Source of the DNA: Pseudomonas sp. GM41(2012)
GTDB taxonomy: Bacteria > Pseudomonadota > Gammaproteobacteria > Pseudomonadales > Pseudomonadaceae
Length of the DNA stretch: 64,000 nucleotides
Direction: 5' to 3'
NCBI RefSeq assembly: GCF_000282315.2
Contig: NZ_AKJN02000011.1
Location: 248,001 to 312,000 of the forward strand
The notes beneath the pieces are model-generated. The model had not been told where the DNA came from and ran no database searches. It was given only the letters and a program-made list of their open reading frames with translations. This document shows positions 17,692-26,158 of this stretch, one piece after another. Positions within the stretch are counted from its first letter, which is position 1; every line of letters begins with the position of its first letter. Position numbers and translations under genes: made by a program.

Positions 17692-18835
17692 CGTGATTCG
17701 TTGGAAACATGCAGCATTGCTGGCTCTGGCCATATTGGCCGCGGGTTGCAGCAGCAACAGCAAAAAGGAACTGCCACCGGCCGAGTTGACCGACTTCAAA
17801 GAAGAAGTGGTTCTGCAAAAGCAGTGGAGTCGTTCGATCGGTGACGGTCAGGGCGAGTCGTACAACATGCTGGTTCCGGCGATCGATGGCGATACCATCT
17901 ATGCCGCCGACGTCACCGGTGTGGTGATGGCGATGGATCGCAGCAATGGCGACGTCAAATGGAAGAAAGATCTCGAATTGCCTGTTTCCGGCGCGGTCGG
18001 CGTCAGTTACGGTCTGCTCCTGATCGGTACGATCAAGGGTGAAATCGTTGCCCTGGACGCCATCAACGGTGAAGAGAAATGGCGCGCTCGCGTGTCCAGT
18101 GAAGTCCTCGCACCGCCGGCCAACAACGGTGATGTCGTTGTGGTTCAGACTCAGGATGACCGTCTGATCGGTCTGGATGCCGCTACCGGCACCCAGCGCT
18201 GGTTGTATGACAGTACTCCGGCGGTATTGACCCTGCGCGGCACCAGTGCGCCGATCGTCACCAACCGCCTCGCGGTGGCTGGCCTGTCGACCGGTAAAGT
18301 GGTCGCTCTCGATATTTCCAACGGCGTGCCGGTGTGGGAACAACGTGTAGCAATTCCACAGGGTCGTTCGGAACTGGAGCGCGTTGTCGATATCGACGGC
18401 GGCCTGCTGCTTTCCGGCGAAACGCTGTACGTCGCCAGCTACCAGGGTCGCGTTGCGGCACTGGACCTGCAAAGCGGTCGTCAGCTTTGGCAGCGTGATG
18501 CTTCCAGCTATGCCGGTGTCGCCCAGGGTTTTGGCAACGTTTACGTGAGCCTGTCTTCGGGCACCGTTGAAGGCGTCGACGAACGTTCCACCACAGCCTT
18601 GTGGAGCAACGATTCGCTGGCTCGCCGTCAACTGTCGGCTCCGGAAGTGTTCTCCAGCTACGTTGCAGTCGGCGACATGGAAGGCTACCTGCACCTGCTG
18701 AGCCAGGTGGACGGTCGTTTCGTCGGCCGCGAACGCATCGACAGCGCTGGCCTGCGTGCCCGTCCGCTGGTGGTGGGTGACACGATTTATCTGTATGGCA
18801 ACAGCGGCAAACTGGAAGCCCTGACCATTAAGTAA
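17684..18835 (+). CDS. bamB: Outer-membrane assembly lipoprotein BamB
   Basis: BamB (383 aa) is the beta-propeller lipoprotein of the BAM complex that inserts outer-membrane proteins. The lipobox is LAAGC. The body contains repeated WD/PQQ-like blades (VVMAMDRSNGDVKWKKD, IVALDAINGEEKWRARV). I place the start at ATG 17684, overlapping the yfgM stop by 8 bases; a GTG at 17693 is an alternative giving MIRWKH. Longer in-frame starts inside yfgM would spoil the signal peptide. Confidence 0.94.
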   Translation: MRDVIRWKHAALLALAILAAGCSSNSKKELPPAELTDFKEEVVLQKQWSRSIGDGQGESYNMLVPAIDGDTIYAADVTGVVMAMDRSNGDVKWKKDLELPVSGAVGVSYGLLLIGTIKGEIVALDAINGEEKWRARVSSEVLAPPANNGDVVVVQTQDDRLIGLDAATGTQRWLYDSTPAVLTLRGTSAPIVTNRLAVAGLSTGKVVALDISNGVPVWEQRVAIPQGRSELERVVDIDGGLLLSGETLYVASYQGRVAALDLQSGRQLWQRDASSYAGVAQGFGNVYVSLSSGTVEGVDERSTTALWSNDSLARRQLSAPEVFSSYVAVGDMEGYLHLLSQVDGRFVGRERIDSAGLRARPLVVGDTIYLYGNSGKLEALTIK

Positions 18836-18847
18836 AGGTTTGACTAT

Positions 18848-18946
18848 GCTTGGGGTTAAACCCCAGGCAGCCCCGTTTGACGGGGTTCGCAGCGCCCTCA
18901 AGCGCTGCCCCGAGCACCAGCCGCTGCCTCGCAGCGGCTTTTGTAT
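18848..18946 (+). other. Four consecutive hairpins between bamB and der
   Basis: TGGGG/CCCCA (18851-18865), CCCCG/CGGGG (18871-18885), GCAGCGC/GCGCTGC (18889-18908) and AGCCGCTG/CAGCGGCT (18919-18939) follow one another without long gaps. The last ends in T-rich sequence and looks like the bamB terminator. The first three may be part of a structured leader or small RNA. Confidence 0.5.
18919..18946 (+). terminator. Intrinsic terminator after bamB
   Basis: AGCCGCTG / CAGCGGCT with a 5-base loop, followed by TTTGTATTTT. Confidence 0.75.
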
Positions 18947-18974
18947 TTTCTGAAATAACGAAGTGGAGAGCCGC

Positions 18975-20444
18975 ATGGTTCCCGTAATCGCCCTGGTGGG
19001 CCGACCGAACGTCGGCAAGTCCACCTTGTTCAACCGCCTGACCAGGACTCGCGACGCCATCGTTGGCGACTTGTCCGGTCTGACCCGTGATCGCCAATAC
19101 GGTGAGGCCAAGTGGCAAGGGCGTTCCTACATTCTGGTCGACACCGGCGGTATCTCCGGTGACGAGCACGGTATGGACGAAAAAATGGCCGAGCAGTCGC
19201 TGCTGGCCATTGAAGAAGCGGATGTCGTTCTGTTCCTGGTAGATGCCAAGGCCGGTTTCACCGCCGCCGACCAGATGATCGCCGAGCATTTGCGCAAACG
19301 TAACAAGCGTTCTTACGTGGTTGCCAACAAGGTCGACAACATCGACCCTGAAATGGCCCGCGCCGAATTCGCCCCGTTGGGCATGGGCCACGCGATCCCG
19401 ATCGCCGGTGCTCATGGTCGTGGCATCACCCAGATGCTGGAAATCGCCCTGAGCGACTTCCCGAAAGACGATGACGAGCTGGAAGAAGGCGAGGAAGAGA
19501 TCGTTGCCGAAGGCGAGGAAGCCAAGCGCATTCCTGGCCCTAGCGAAAAAGACGGTATCAAGATCGCGATCATCGGCCGTCCGAACGTCGGTAAGTCGAC
19601 CCTGGTCAACCGTATGCTCGGTGAAGACCGGGTAATCGTCTATGACGAGCCCGGCACCACCCGCGACAGTATCTACATCCCGTTCGAGCGTAACGACGAG
19701 AAGTACACGCTGATCGACACCGCTGGTGTGCGCAAGCGCGGCAAGATCCACGAAGAAGTTGAAAAGTTCTCCGTGGTCAAAACCCTGCAAGCGATCAAAG
19801 ATGCCAACGTGGTGATCTTTGTGATGGACGCCCGCGAAGGCGTGGTCGACCACGACCTCAACCTGCTGGGCTTCGCCATTGAGTCGGGTCGTGCGCTGGT
19901 AATCGCGATCAACAAGTGGGACGGCATGACGCCGAGCGAGCGCGACTTCGTGAAAGTCGAGCTGCAACGTCGACTGTTCTTCGTTGACTACGCCGACATT
20001 CACTTCATATCGGCCCTGCACGGCACGGGCGTGGGCAACCTCTACGCCTCCGTACAGAACTCGTTCAAGTCTGCGGTCACCCGCTGGCCAACCAACCGTC
20101 TGACCACGATTCTGGAAGATGCGGTTGGTGAGCACGCGCCGCCGATGGTCAACAACCGCCGGATCAAGCTGCGTTATGCCCACTTGGGTGGCGCGAACCC
20201 GCCGATCATCGTGATTCACGGTAACCAGATCGAGAAGGTGCCGAAGTCTTACGTGCGTTACCTGGAAAACACTTATCGCCGTGTCTTGAAGCTGGTCGGT
20301 ACGCCGATCCGCATCGAGTTCAAGGGCGGCGAGAACCCGTACGAAGGTAACAAGACCTCGCTCACCGACCGTCAGGTCAACAAGAAGCGTCGCATGATGT
20401 CGCACCACAAAAAAGCCGACAAGAAGCGCCGCGACAAGCGCTGA
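18975..20444 (+). CDS. der: Ribosome assembly GTPase Der (EngA)
   Basis: Der (489 aa) has two GTPase domains in tandem and a C-terminal KH-like domain, and is needed for 50S subunit maturation. P-loops GRPNVGKSTLFNRL and GRPNVGKSTLVNRM, the NKVD and NKWD specificity motifs and the basic C-terminal tail are present. An acidic linker (DDDELEEGEEEIVAEGEE) joins the G domains. ATG 18975 is preferred to a GTG four codons upstream because GTGGAGAG serves as its ribosome site and the family begins MVPVIALVGRPN. Confidence 0.97.
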   Translation: MVPVIALVGRPNVGKSTLFNRLTRTRDAIVGDLSGLTRDRQYGEAKWQGRSYILVDTGGISGDEHGMDEKMAEQSLLAIEEADVVLFLVDAKAGFTAADQMIAEHLRKRNKRSYVVANKVDNIDPEMARAEFAPLGMGHAIPIAGAHGRGITQMLEIALSDFPKDDDELEEGEEEIVAEGEEAKRIPGPSEKDGIKIAIIGRPNVGKSTLVNRMLGEDRVIVYDEPGTTRDSIYIPFERNDEKYTLIDTAGVRKRGKIHEEVEKFSVVKTLQAIKDANVVIFVMDAREGVVDHDLNLLGFAIESGRALVIAINKWDGMTPSERDFVKVELQRRLFFVDYADIHFISALHGTGVGNLYASVQNSFKSAVTRWPTNRLTTILEDAVGEHAPPMVNNRRIKLRYAHLGGANPPIIVIHGNQIEKVPKSYVRYLENTYRRVLKLVGTPIRIEFKGGENPYEGNKTSLTDRQVNKKRRMMSHHKKADKKRRDKR

Positions 20445-20464
20445 TCCACGGCTTGCCTGACTGA

Positions 20465-20554
20465 TGTAGGAGCAAGGCTTGCCCGCGATGAATGATAACG
20501 CGGTGTACCTGTTACACCGCGGTGCGGCAATCGCGGGCAAGCCATGCTCCTACA
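20465..20554. repeat. REP-type inverted repeat
   Basis: Arms TGTAGGAGCAAGGCTTGCCC / GGGCAAGCCATGCTCCTACA, with an inner palindrome around GCGGTGTACCTGTTACACCGC, immediately downstream of der. Confidence 0.85.
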
Positions 20555-20570
20555 GGATCGGGTTCTAGAA

Positions 20571-20595
20571 AGGGCGCTTAAGGCGCCCTTTTTTT
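20571..20595 (+). terminator. Intrinsic terminator after der
   Basis: AGGGCGCTTAAGGCGCCCT hairpin followed by T7. Confidence 0.85.
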
Positions 20596-20668
20596 ATGGA
20601 CGTCGTTTGGGCTATTCTCGGGCTCTCCCGCGCCGCCGTAGAGCCGGGTGTAGAGCAGGGAATCACCG

Positions 20669-21817
20669 ATGATCACCAGTAAGCTGCCGAATGTCGGCAT
20701 CACTATCTTCACTCAGATGTCTCAGCTCGCGGCGCAAACCGGGGCGCTGAACCTGTCCCAGGGTTTTCCCGACTTCGATGCCCCGCAGGCCCTGTGCGAT
20801 GCGGTCGGTCGGCATATCGCCAATGGCCATAACCAGTATTCGCCGATGACCGGGCTTCCGGTATTGCGTCAGCAGATTGCGGCGAAGATCGCCCGCAGCT
20901 ACGGCGTCAATGTGGATGTCGACCATGAAGTGACCGTCACGCCCGGCGCAACCCAGGCGATCTTCTGCGCTATTCAGGCGGTTATCCACAGCGGCGACGA
21001 AGTGATCGTGTTCGATCCGGCCTACGACAGTTATGAGCCCTCGGTTGAGCTGGCCGGTGGTCGTTGCGTCCACGTGCAGTTGGGCCTGAATGACTTCGCC
21101 ATCGACTTTCAGAAGCTGGGTGAAGCGATTACACCGCGCACGCGGATGATCATCCTCAACTCTCCACATAACCCAAGTGGCGCACTGATCAGTCGTGCCG
21201 AGCTGGACCAGCTGGCGGCGTTGATTCGAGATCGCGACATCTACATCGTCAGCGACGAAGTCTACGAACACCTGGTCTTCGATGGCGTGCCCCACGCCAG
21301 CGTGCTGAATCACGAAGAGCTGTATCAGCGTGCTTTCGTGGTCAGCTCCTTTGGCAAGACCTATCACGTCACTGGCTGGAAAACCGGCTACGTGGTCGCA
21401 CCGCCGGCCCTCACAGCGGAGCTGCGCAAGGTTCACCAATACGTCAGTTTCTGCGGTGTAACGCCGCTGCAATATGCCTTGGCCGACTTCATGGCCGAGC
21501 ACCCGGAACACGTTGAAGAACTGCCGGCTTTCTATCAGGCCAAGCGCGATCTGTTCTGCGATCTGCTAACGCCGTCGCGCTTCAGTTTCACCCGAGTGGC
21601 CGGCACGTATTTCCAATTGGTCGATTACTCGCAGATCCGCCCGGACCTCAATGATGTCGAGATGGCGTTGTGGATGACCCGCGAACATGGCGTGGTGAGC
21701 ATCCCGATCTCGGTGTTCTACCAGACCCCACCCGAAGGCCAGCGCCTGGTGCGGCTGTGCTTCGCCAAACGCGAGGAGACCCTGCGTGAAGCAGCGGCAA
21801 AACTATGCGTGATCTGA
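20669..21817 (+). CDS. Methionine/glutamine-type PLP aminotransferase (YbdL-like)
   Basis: A 382-residue class I aminotransferase close to E. coli YbdL. This group converts 2-oxo-4-methylthiobutyrate to methionine and can use glutamine as amino donor. The PLP lysine lies in SSFGKTYHVTGWK, the Asn/Asp/Tyr cofactor residues in NSPHNPSG and SDEVYEHL, and the C-terminal arginine in RLVRLCFAKRE. The stop overlaps the next gene by 13 bases. That partner hydrolyses alpha-ketoglutaramate, the product left from glutamine, which supports the glutamine transaminase role. Exact substrate is inferred. Confidence 0.88.
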   Translation: MITSKLPNVGITIFTQMSQLAAQTGALNLSQGFPDFDAPQALCDAVGRHIANGHNQYSPMTGLPVLRQQIAAKIARSYGVNVDVDHEVTVTPGATQAIFCAIQAVIHSGDEVIVFDPAYDSYEPSVELAGGRCVHVQLGLNDFAIDFQKLGEAITPRTRMIILNSPHNPSGALISRAELDQLAALIRDRDIYIVSDEVYEHLVFDGVPHASVLNHEELYQRAFVVSSFGKTYHVTGWKTGYVVAPPALTAELRKVHQYVSFCGVTPLQYALADFMAEHPEHVEELPAFYQAKRDLFCDLLTPSRFSFTRVAGTYFQLVDYSQIRPDLNDVEMALWMTREHGVVSIPISVFYQTPPEGQRLVRLCFAKREETLREAAAKLCVI

Positions 21818-22596
21818 GTGCGCTACCCAATCTGAACATCGCGCTGATCCAGACCACCCTGGCCTGGCACGATCGCCAGGCCAATCTGGAGCATTTCGAG
21901 TCGTTGCTGGAACAGGCTCGCGGGGCGGATCTGATCATTTTGCCGGAGATGTTCACCACCGGTTTCTCGATGGAGTCCGAGACTCTCGCCGAGTTGGAAA
22001 ACGGTCCCACCAGCAAATGGCTGCGGGTTCAGGCCGCGAAACTGGATGCGGTGATCACTGGCAGCATCATCGTCCAGGTGGCTGACGGCAGTCATCGCAA
22101 TCGCCTGTTGTGGGCGCGGCCGGACGGCGAGGTGTGGCACTACGACAAACGCCATCTGTTCCGCATGGCCGGCGAGCACAACCACTTCACTCCCGGTGAG
22201 CGTCAGGTGCAGTTCGAACTAAAGGGCTGGCGAGTGCGACCGCTGATTTGCTACGACCTGCGTTTCCCGGTCTGGAGCCGTGATGCTCAAGACACCGATT
22301 TGCTGCTGTACACCGCCAACTGGCCGGGTGCACGGCGTCAGCACTGGAACCGTTTGCTGCCAGCGCGGGCGATCGAGAATCTCTGCTACGTGGCGGCGGT
22401 GAATCGCGTTGGTACTGATGGAAAGGGCTTTGCCTACACCGGTGATAGCCAGGTGCTGGATTTCCAGGGTGAGACATTGCTCAGTGCAGGCGAGGCGGAT
22501 GGGGTGTTCCAAGTCGTTTTGAACGCTGCTGACCTTCAAGCTTATCGCACGCGGTTTCCGGCGAATCTGGATGCCGATACCTTCGAGTTCACTTGA
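21805..22596 (+). CDS. Omega-amidase (YafV/Nit2-like nitrilase family)
   Basis: A 263-residue carbon-nitrogen hydrolase. The Glu-Lys-Cys triad is visible in ILPEMFTTGFS, YDKRHLFRM and LICYDLRFPVW. YafV/Nit2 enzymes remove the amide of 2-oxoglutaramate or 2-oxosuccinamate, pulling glutamine transamination forward. The start codon at 21805 lies inside the end of the aminotransferase gene, so the two are translated from one message. A glutamine-driven methionine-salvage couple is the best reading of the pair. Confidence 0.88.
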   Translation: MRDLSALPNLNIALIQTTLAWHDRQANLEHFESLLEQARGADLIILPEMFTTGFSMESETLAELENGPTSKWLRVQAAKLDAVITGSIIVQVADGSHRNRLLWARPDGEVWHYDKRHLFRMAGEHNHFTPGERQVQFELKGWRVRPLICYDLRFPVWSRDAQDTDLLLYTANWPGARRQHWNRLLPARAIENLCYVAAVNRVGTDGKGFAYTGDSQVLDFQGETLLSAGEADGVFQVVLNAADLQAYRTRFPANLDADTFEFT

Positions 22597-22612
22597 GATT
22601 CGGGTGCTCCCG

Positions 22613-22688
22613 AAAAGATCGCAGCCTTCGGCAGCTCCTACAGGGGAACGCATTCCAACGTAGGAGCTGCCGGAGGCTGCGATCTTTT
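22613..22688. repeat. Inverted repeat of the AGCTGCC/GGCAGCT REP class
   Basis: Arms AAAAGATCGCAGCC and GGCTGCGATCTTTT enclose GGCAGCTCCTACAG and TAGGAGCTGCC. It lies between convergent genes (omega-amidase and leuA). Confidence 0.85.
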
Positions 22689-22711
22689 GATCTTTCAGCA
22701 GCATGTCAAAC

Positions 22712-22747
22712 AAAAAGGCCCCGAGGTTCGCACCCCGGGGCCTTTTG
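22712..22747 (-). terminator. Intrinsic terminator of leuA
   Basis: On the minus strand AAAAGGCCCCGGGG...CCTCGGGGCCTTTTT, 16 bases past the leuA stop. It is symmetric enough to act on both strands. Confidence 0.85.
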
Positions 22748-22762
22748 CATTGCAGCGAAGGC

Positions 22763-24442
22763 TTACGCCGCTTTCGCTTCCGGCTGGCTCAGCGAGCGGT
22801 TCAGTGCACTGAACAGGGCCTTGAAGCTGGCAGTGGTGATGTTTTCATCGATGCCGACGCCGTGCACCGCACGTTCGCCGTTCACACGCAGTTCAATGTA
22901 GGCCGCAGCCTTGGCATTGGTGCCCGAACCGATGGCGTGTTCGTTGTAGTCCATGATCTCAACCGGAATCGGCAGACCGGCCACCAGCGCTTCCAGGGCA
23001 CCGTTGCCCTTGCCACGCCAGTGCAGGTTGGTTTCACCCTGACCTTTGCCCGAGACTTCCACTTCGACGGCGCTATGACCGTTTTCTTCCTGCAGGCGAT
23101 GGCTGACCAGCGCGTACGGGGTGTTGGCCTGCAAGTACTCGCTGTGCAACAGGGCATGGATCTGCTGGGCCGTCATCTCAAGGCCCAGGCGATCGGTTTC
23201 ACGCTGCACAACCTGGCTGAACTCGATCTGCATACGACGCGGCAAGCTGATGCCGTATTCCTGTTCCAGCAGGTAAGCGATACCGCCCTTGCCCGACTGG
23301 CTGTTGACGCGGATCACCGCCTCGTAGCTGCGGCCGATGTCGGCCGGGTCGATCGGCAAGTACGGTACTTCCCACAGGGCGTCCGGTTTCTGCTGGGCGA
23401 AGCCCTTGCGGATGGCGTCCTGGTGGGAGCCGGAGAACGCGGTGTGAACCAGGTCGCCGACGTACGGGTGACGTGGGTGCACCTGGATCTGGTTGCATTC
23501 TTCGACGACTTTGCGCACGCCGTCGATGTCGGAGAAGTCCAGCTCAGGGTGAATACCCTGGGTGTAGAGGTTCAATGCAACGGTCACGAGGTCGACGTTA
23601 CCGGTACGTTCGCCGTTGCCGAACAGGCAGCCTTCGACACGGTCGGCGCCGGCCATCAGGCCCAGTTCCGTAGCCGCAACGCCGGTGCCACGGTCGTTGT
23701 GGGTGTGCAGGCTGATGATCACGCTGTCACGACGGTTGATGTGACGGCCGAACCATTCGATCTGGTCGGCATAGATGTTCGGGGTCGCGCATTCGACGGT
23801 GGCTGGCAGGTTGAGAATCACCTTGTGCTCAGGCGTCGGGTTCCAGACTTCGATGACGGCGTCGCAGACTTCCTTGGCGAACTCGAGTTCGGTGGCGCTG
23901 AAGGTTTCTGGCGAGTATTCGAAGGTCCACTCGGTGTTTGGCTGCTGGGCGGCATATTTGACGAACAGCTTGGCCGCATTCACGGCGATGGCCTTGACCC
24001 CTTCCTTGTCCTGGTTGAAGACAATGCGACGGAAGGAAGGGGAGGTGGCGTTGTACAGGTGAACGATGGCTTTCTTCGCCCCGCGCAGGGATTCGAAGGT
24101 GCGCTCGATCAAATCTTCACGACCCTGGGTCAGCACCTGAATGGTGGTGTCGTCCGGGATGTGGTTGCCTTCGATCAGGGTGCGCACGAAGTCGAAGTCG
24201 GTTTGCGAAGCCGCCGGGAACGACGCTTCGATTTCTTTCACGCCGACCGACACCAGGGTTTTCCAGAAACGCAGCTTCTTGACCGCGTCCATTGGCTCGA
24301 TCAGCGACTGGTTACCATCACGAAGGTCGGAGCTGCACCAGATCGGCGCGGCGGTAATGGTCTTCGACGGCCAGGTGCGGTCCGGGATGTCGATGGTCGG
24401 GAACGCGCGGTATTTCGAAGACGGGTCTTTGAGCATGCTCAT
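22763..24442 (-). CDS. leuA: 2-isopropylmalate synthase LeuA
   Basis: LeuA (559 aa) condenses 2-oxoisovalerate with acetyl-CoA, the first committed step of leucine synthesis. It has the DRE-TIM catalytic domain (SDLRDGNQSL near residue 40, metal ligands in LHTHNDRGTG) and a C-terminal regulatory LeuA dimer domain (residues ~430-545) that binds leucine. The long form is usual in pseudomonads. The ATG at 24442 follows AAGGAT. A 168-base leader upstream encodes a small Leu-rich peptide (24533-24610), suggesting attenuation in addition to allosteric control. Confidence 0.96.
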   Translation of the reverse strand: MSMLKDPSSKYRAFPTIDIPDRTWPSKTITAAPIWCSSDLRDGNQSLIEPMDAVKKLRFWKTLVSVGVKEIEASFPAASQTDFDFVRTLIEGNHIPDDTTIQVLTQGREDLIERTFESLRGAKKAIVHLYNATSPSFRRIVFNQDKEGVKAIAVNAAKLFVKYAAQQPNTEWTFEYSPETFSATELEFAKEVCDAVIEVWNPTPEHKVILNLPATVECATPNIYADQIEWFGRHINRRDSVIISLHTHNDRGTGVAATELGLMAGADRVEGCLFGNGERTGNVDLVTVALNLYTQGIHPELDFSDIDGVRKVVEECNQIQVHPRHPYVGDLVHTAFSGSHQDAIRKGFAQQKPDALWEVPYLPIDPADIGRSYEAVIRVNSQSGKGGIAYLLEQEYGISLPRRMQIEFSQVVQRETDRLGLEMTAQQIHALLHSEYLQANTPYALVSHRLQEENGHSAVEVEVSGKGQGETNLHWRGKGNGALEALVAGLPIPVEIMDYNEHAIGSGTNAKAAAYIELRVNGERAVHGVGIDENITTASFKALFSALNRSLSQPEAKAA

Positions 24443-24466
24443 CGGGAAATCCTTATTGTGTGGGCC

Positions 24467-24569
24467 GAAAAAAGGCGGCCTGCCGGTGGATCAAATGTTC
24501 TGGGGATAAAGCGTAGGACGAGGCACCGCGATTCAGCCTGGCAGTCGTGCACTGACAAGGCACAGGCTG
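24467..24569 (-). promoter_or_regulatory. Candidate leuA attenuator structures
   Basis: Reading the minus strand, CAGCCTG (24563-24569) can pair with CAGGCTG (24534-24540) inside the leader reading frame. GCGGTGCCT (24521-24529) can pair in part with AGGCCGCC (24474-24481), which is followed by T6 (24468-24473). This resembles a pause/terminator pair, but the second stem has a bulge and a long loop, so the folding is tentative. Confidence 0.45.
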
Positions 24570-24610
24570 CGGTGCTGGCGAAGCTGAATGAGGGTGTGAG
24601 AGGTTTTCAT
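24533..24610 (-). CDS. Putative leuA leader peptide (25 aa)
   Basis: A small reading frame begins with ATG at 24610 and runs 25 codons to TGA at 24533, ending 90 bases before the leuA start. The peptide begins MKTSHTLIQLRQ and contains five leucines (positions 7, 10, 16, 18, 23) out of 25 residues, with LCL in the middle. AGGGTTGAAGG just upstream can serve as ribosome site. Leu density, position and nearby hairpins fit a transcription-attenuation leader that senses leucyl-tRNA. The leucines are not consecutive, so this is not a textbook leader, and expression is unproven. Confidence 0.55.
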   Translation of the reverse strand: MKTSHTLIQLRQHRSLCLVSARLPG

Positions 24611-24839
24611 GCCTTCAACCCTAACCGCGAGGGTGAAGGATGGCAAGCGGTCGAAAAAAATTGAGAGGAATCCTCGAAAAGTCGTGGTTATCGAGATTTT
24701 ATTGCGGTGAACGGCGGTGATTGTTTTTATGTTTGCGCGAGGTTTGAGCGATGCGCAATTGAAGGCTTTCGGTGATGGGGCGTGTCAGCGGGGCTATTCT
24801 TAAAGCCTCACAAGGACTACTGGCAGGCAGGAGTCGGCA

Positions 24840-25196
24840 ATGAACGAGTCGGATTGGAAGTTTTATAGTGCGCTGCGTCCGTTGGCCCATGAGCGGCTGT
24901 GCATCCGGATCATGGAAGAGGTCGAGCGCATCGTGCTGGATAAAAGCACTGCGCCTTACGAGCGTATTGAAGCCAGTGAGGAAAGGCTGAAGGCGGGTCA
25001 ACAGGAGCTATATTGGGCGTTTGGCGTGTTCAGCCATTCACGCAATGAGGCGCCTGCTCATTTGCTGGGGCTGTGTACTCATGAGTTGATCAGCGCTGAA
25101 GAGTTGGCGGGCTTCTCGGAGGAAACTCAGGCGTGGATCAAAGAGTGCCTGGCGCACAGGGAAATCCATGGGATTGAGGACCTTGAGGCTGAGTAA
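24840..25196 (+). CDS. Conserved hypothetical protein (118 aa)
   Basis: A 118-residue acidic protein, largely alpha-helical by composition (MNESDWKFYSALRPLAHERL...). It has no signal peptide, membrane segment or metal motif. The sequence WKFYSALRPLAHERLC, followed by paired Glu/Arg heptads, looks like a soluble helical bundle. I recognise it only as the kind of small conserved protein found in pseudomonads. ATG 24840 follows AGGCAGGAGTCGGCA, a good ribosome site. It is divergent from leuA and followed by a REP pair. No function is proposed. Confidence 0.7.
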   Translation: MNESDWKFYSALRPLAHERLCIRIMEEVERIVLDKSTAPYERIEASEERLKAGQQELYWAFGVFSHSRNEAPAHLLGLCTHELISAEELAGFSEETQAWIKECLAHREIHGIEDLEAE

Positions 25197-25215
25197 GCGG
25201 CGCCTGTGATATCGC

Positions 25216-25311
25216 CATCGCGGGCAAGCCTTGCTCCTACAGGGTTTGGTGTCGTTCGCAAAACTCGTGATCGACACCAACCCCTGTAGGAGCATGGCTT
25301 GCCCGCGATGA
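25216..25311. repeat. REP-type inverted repeat
   Basis: Arms CATCGCGGGCAAGCCTTGCT and AGCATGGCTTGCCCGCGATG surround ~45 bases that also hold GGTGTCG/CGACACC. It sits between two convergent genes. Confidence 0.85.
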
Positions 25312-25333
25312 GGCCATCAACCTCAACAACTAT

Positions 25334-26155
25334 CTATGGTTGAAACGCCCCAATGAAAATCGCCGGATCAACCCGCGCATCATTCAGGCTGACGTTCCAG
25401 TGCATATGCGGCCCGGTCGCCCGCCCGGTGGCCCCCACTTTCCCGACCACCCCACCACGGGCCAATTGCTGGCCAACCTTCACGTCGATTTTCGACATGT
25501 GGCAAAACATGCTGATAAACCCCAGCCCATGGTCGACGAACACCGTGTTGCCGTTGAAAAAGTAGTTGCCGATCAGGATCACCTTGCCGGCAGCCGGGGT
25601 CTTGATCGGCGTACCGGCAGGCACGGCGAAGTCCAGGCCGGCGTGAGGATTACGCTCTTCACCATTGAAGAAGCGGCGCACGCCGAACTTGCTCGACAGC
25701 GGGCCGTTGACCGGTTTGTCCAGTAACAGGTTGCTCGGGGTGTTTGGGCTGAAGCTGCGGTAAGCCTGGATTTGTTCGGCCAACTCACCTTCGATGCGCT
25801 TGAGATTCTCCGGGTTCGGATTGACCTGCTGCGTGTTCTTCAACGTGATGTGCTGTTCCGGGTATTTCTTGTTGCCGACCGTGAAACTCAGATTCCGCCC
25901 GTCACTGCTGACCTGCTGCGTGCCCGGTTTAACCGTCAGCGGCACACCGACAATCGCCAGCCAGTTGTTCTGTTCCTTGACCACCAGCACAGGCTTGCCT
26001 TGATAACTGGCCTTCGGCGCCTGCGCAGAGGCGCCCAGATCCACCACGGCCACGCCGCCCGGCACCGGTTTGTTCAACAGGCGGGTGATGTAACTGTCGG
26101 CGTGGGCATTGAAGGTCAGGCACAGCAACAGCAGCGGAGCTAAAAAACGCGGCAT
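25334..26155 (-). CDS. Secreted M23-family peptidoglycan endopeptidase
   Basis: A 273-residue exported LytM/M23 metallopeptidase. A signal peptide (MPRFLAPLLLLCLTFNAHA) is followed by a beta-rich N-terminal domain (to ~140) and the M23 core. The zinc site is complete: first His and Asp in HAGLDFAVPAG, later His residues in FCHMSK and GPHMHWNV. It is likely to cut peptide crosslinks in the periplasm. It lies 3 bases downstream of xseA on the same strand, so the two share a message although their jobs are unrelated. Confidence 0.92.
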   Translation of the reverse strand: MPRFLAPLLLLCLTFNAHADSYITRLLNKPVPGGVAVVDLGASAQAPKASYQGKPVLVVKEQNNWLAIVGVPLTVKPGTQQVSSDGRNLSFTVGNKKYPEQHITLKNTQQVNPNPENLKRIEGELAEQIQAYRSFSPNTPSNLLLDKPVNGPLSSKFGVRRFFNGEERNPHAGLDFAVPAGTPIKTPAAGKVILIGNYFFNGNTVFVDHGLGFISMFCHMSKIDVKVGQQLARGGVVGKVGATGRATGPHMHWNVSLNDARVDPAIFIGAFQP

Positions 26156-26158
26156 GGA

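Noticed and set aside
22703..24664. 653-codon plus-strand frame opposite leuA
   Set aside because: Antisense shadow; it reads through REP sequence and the leuA terminator.
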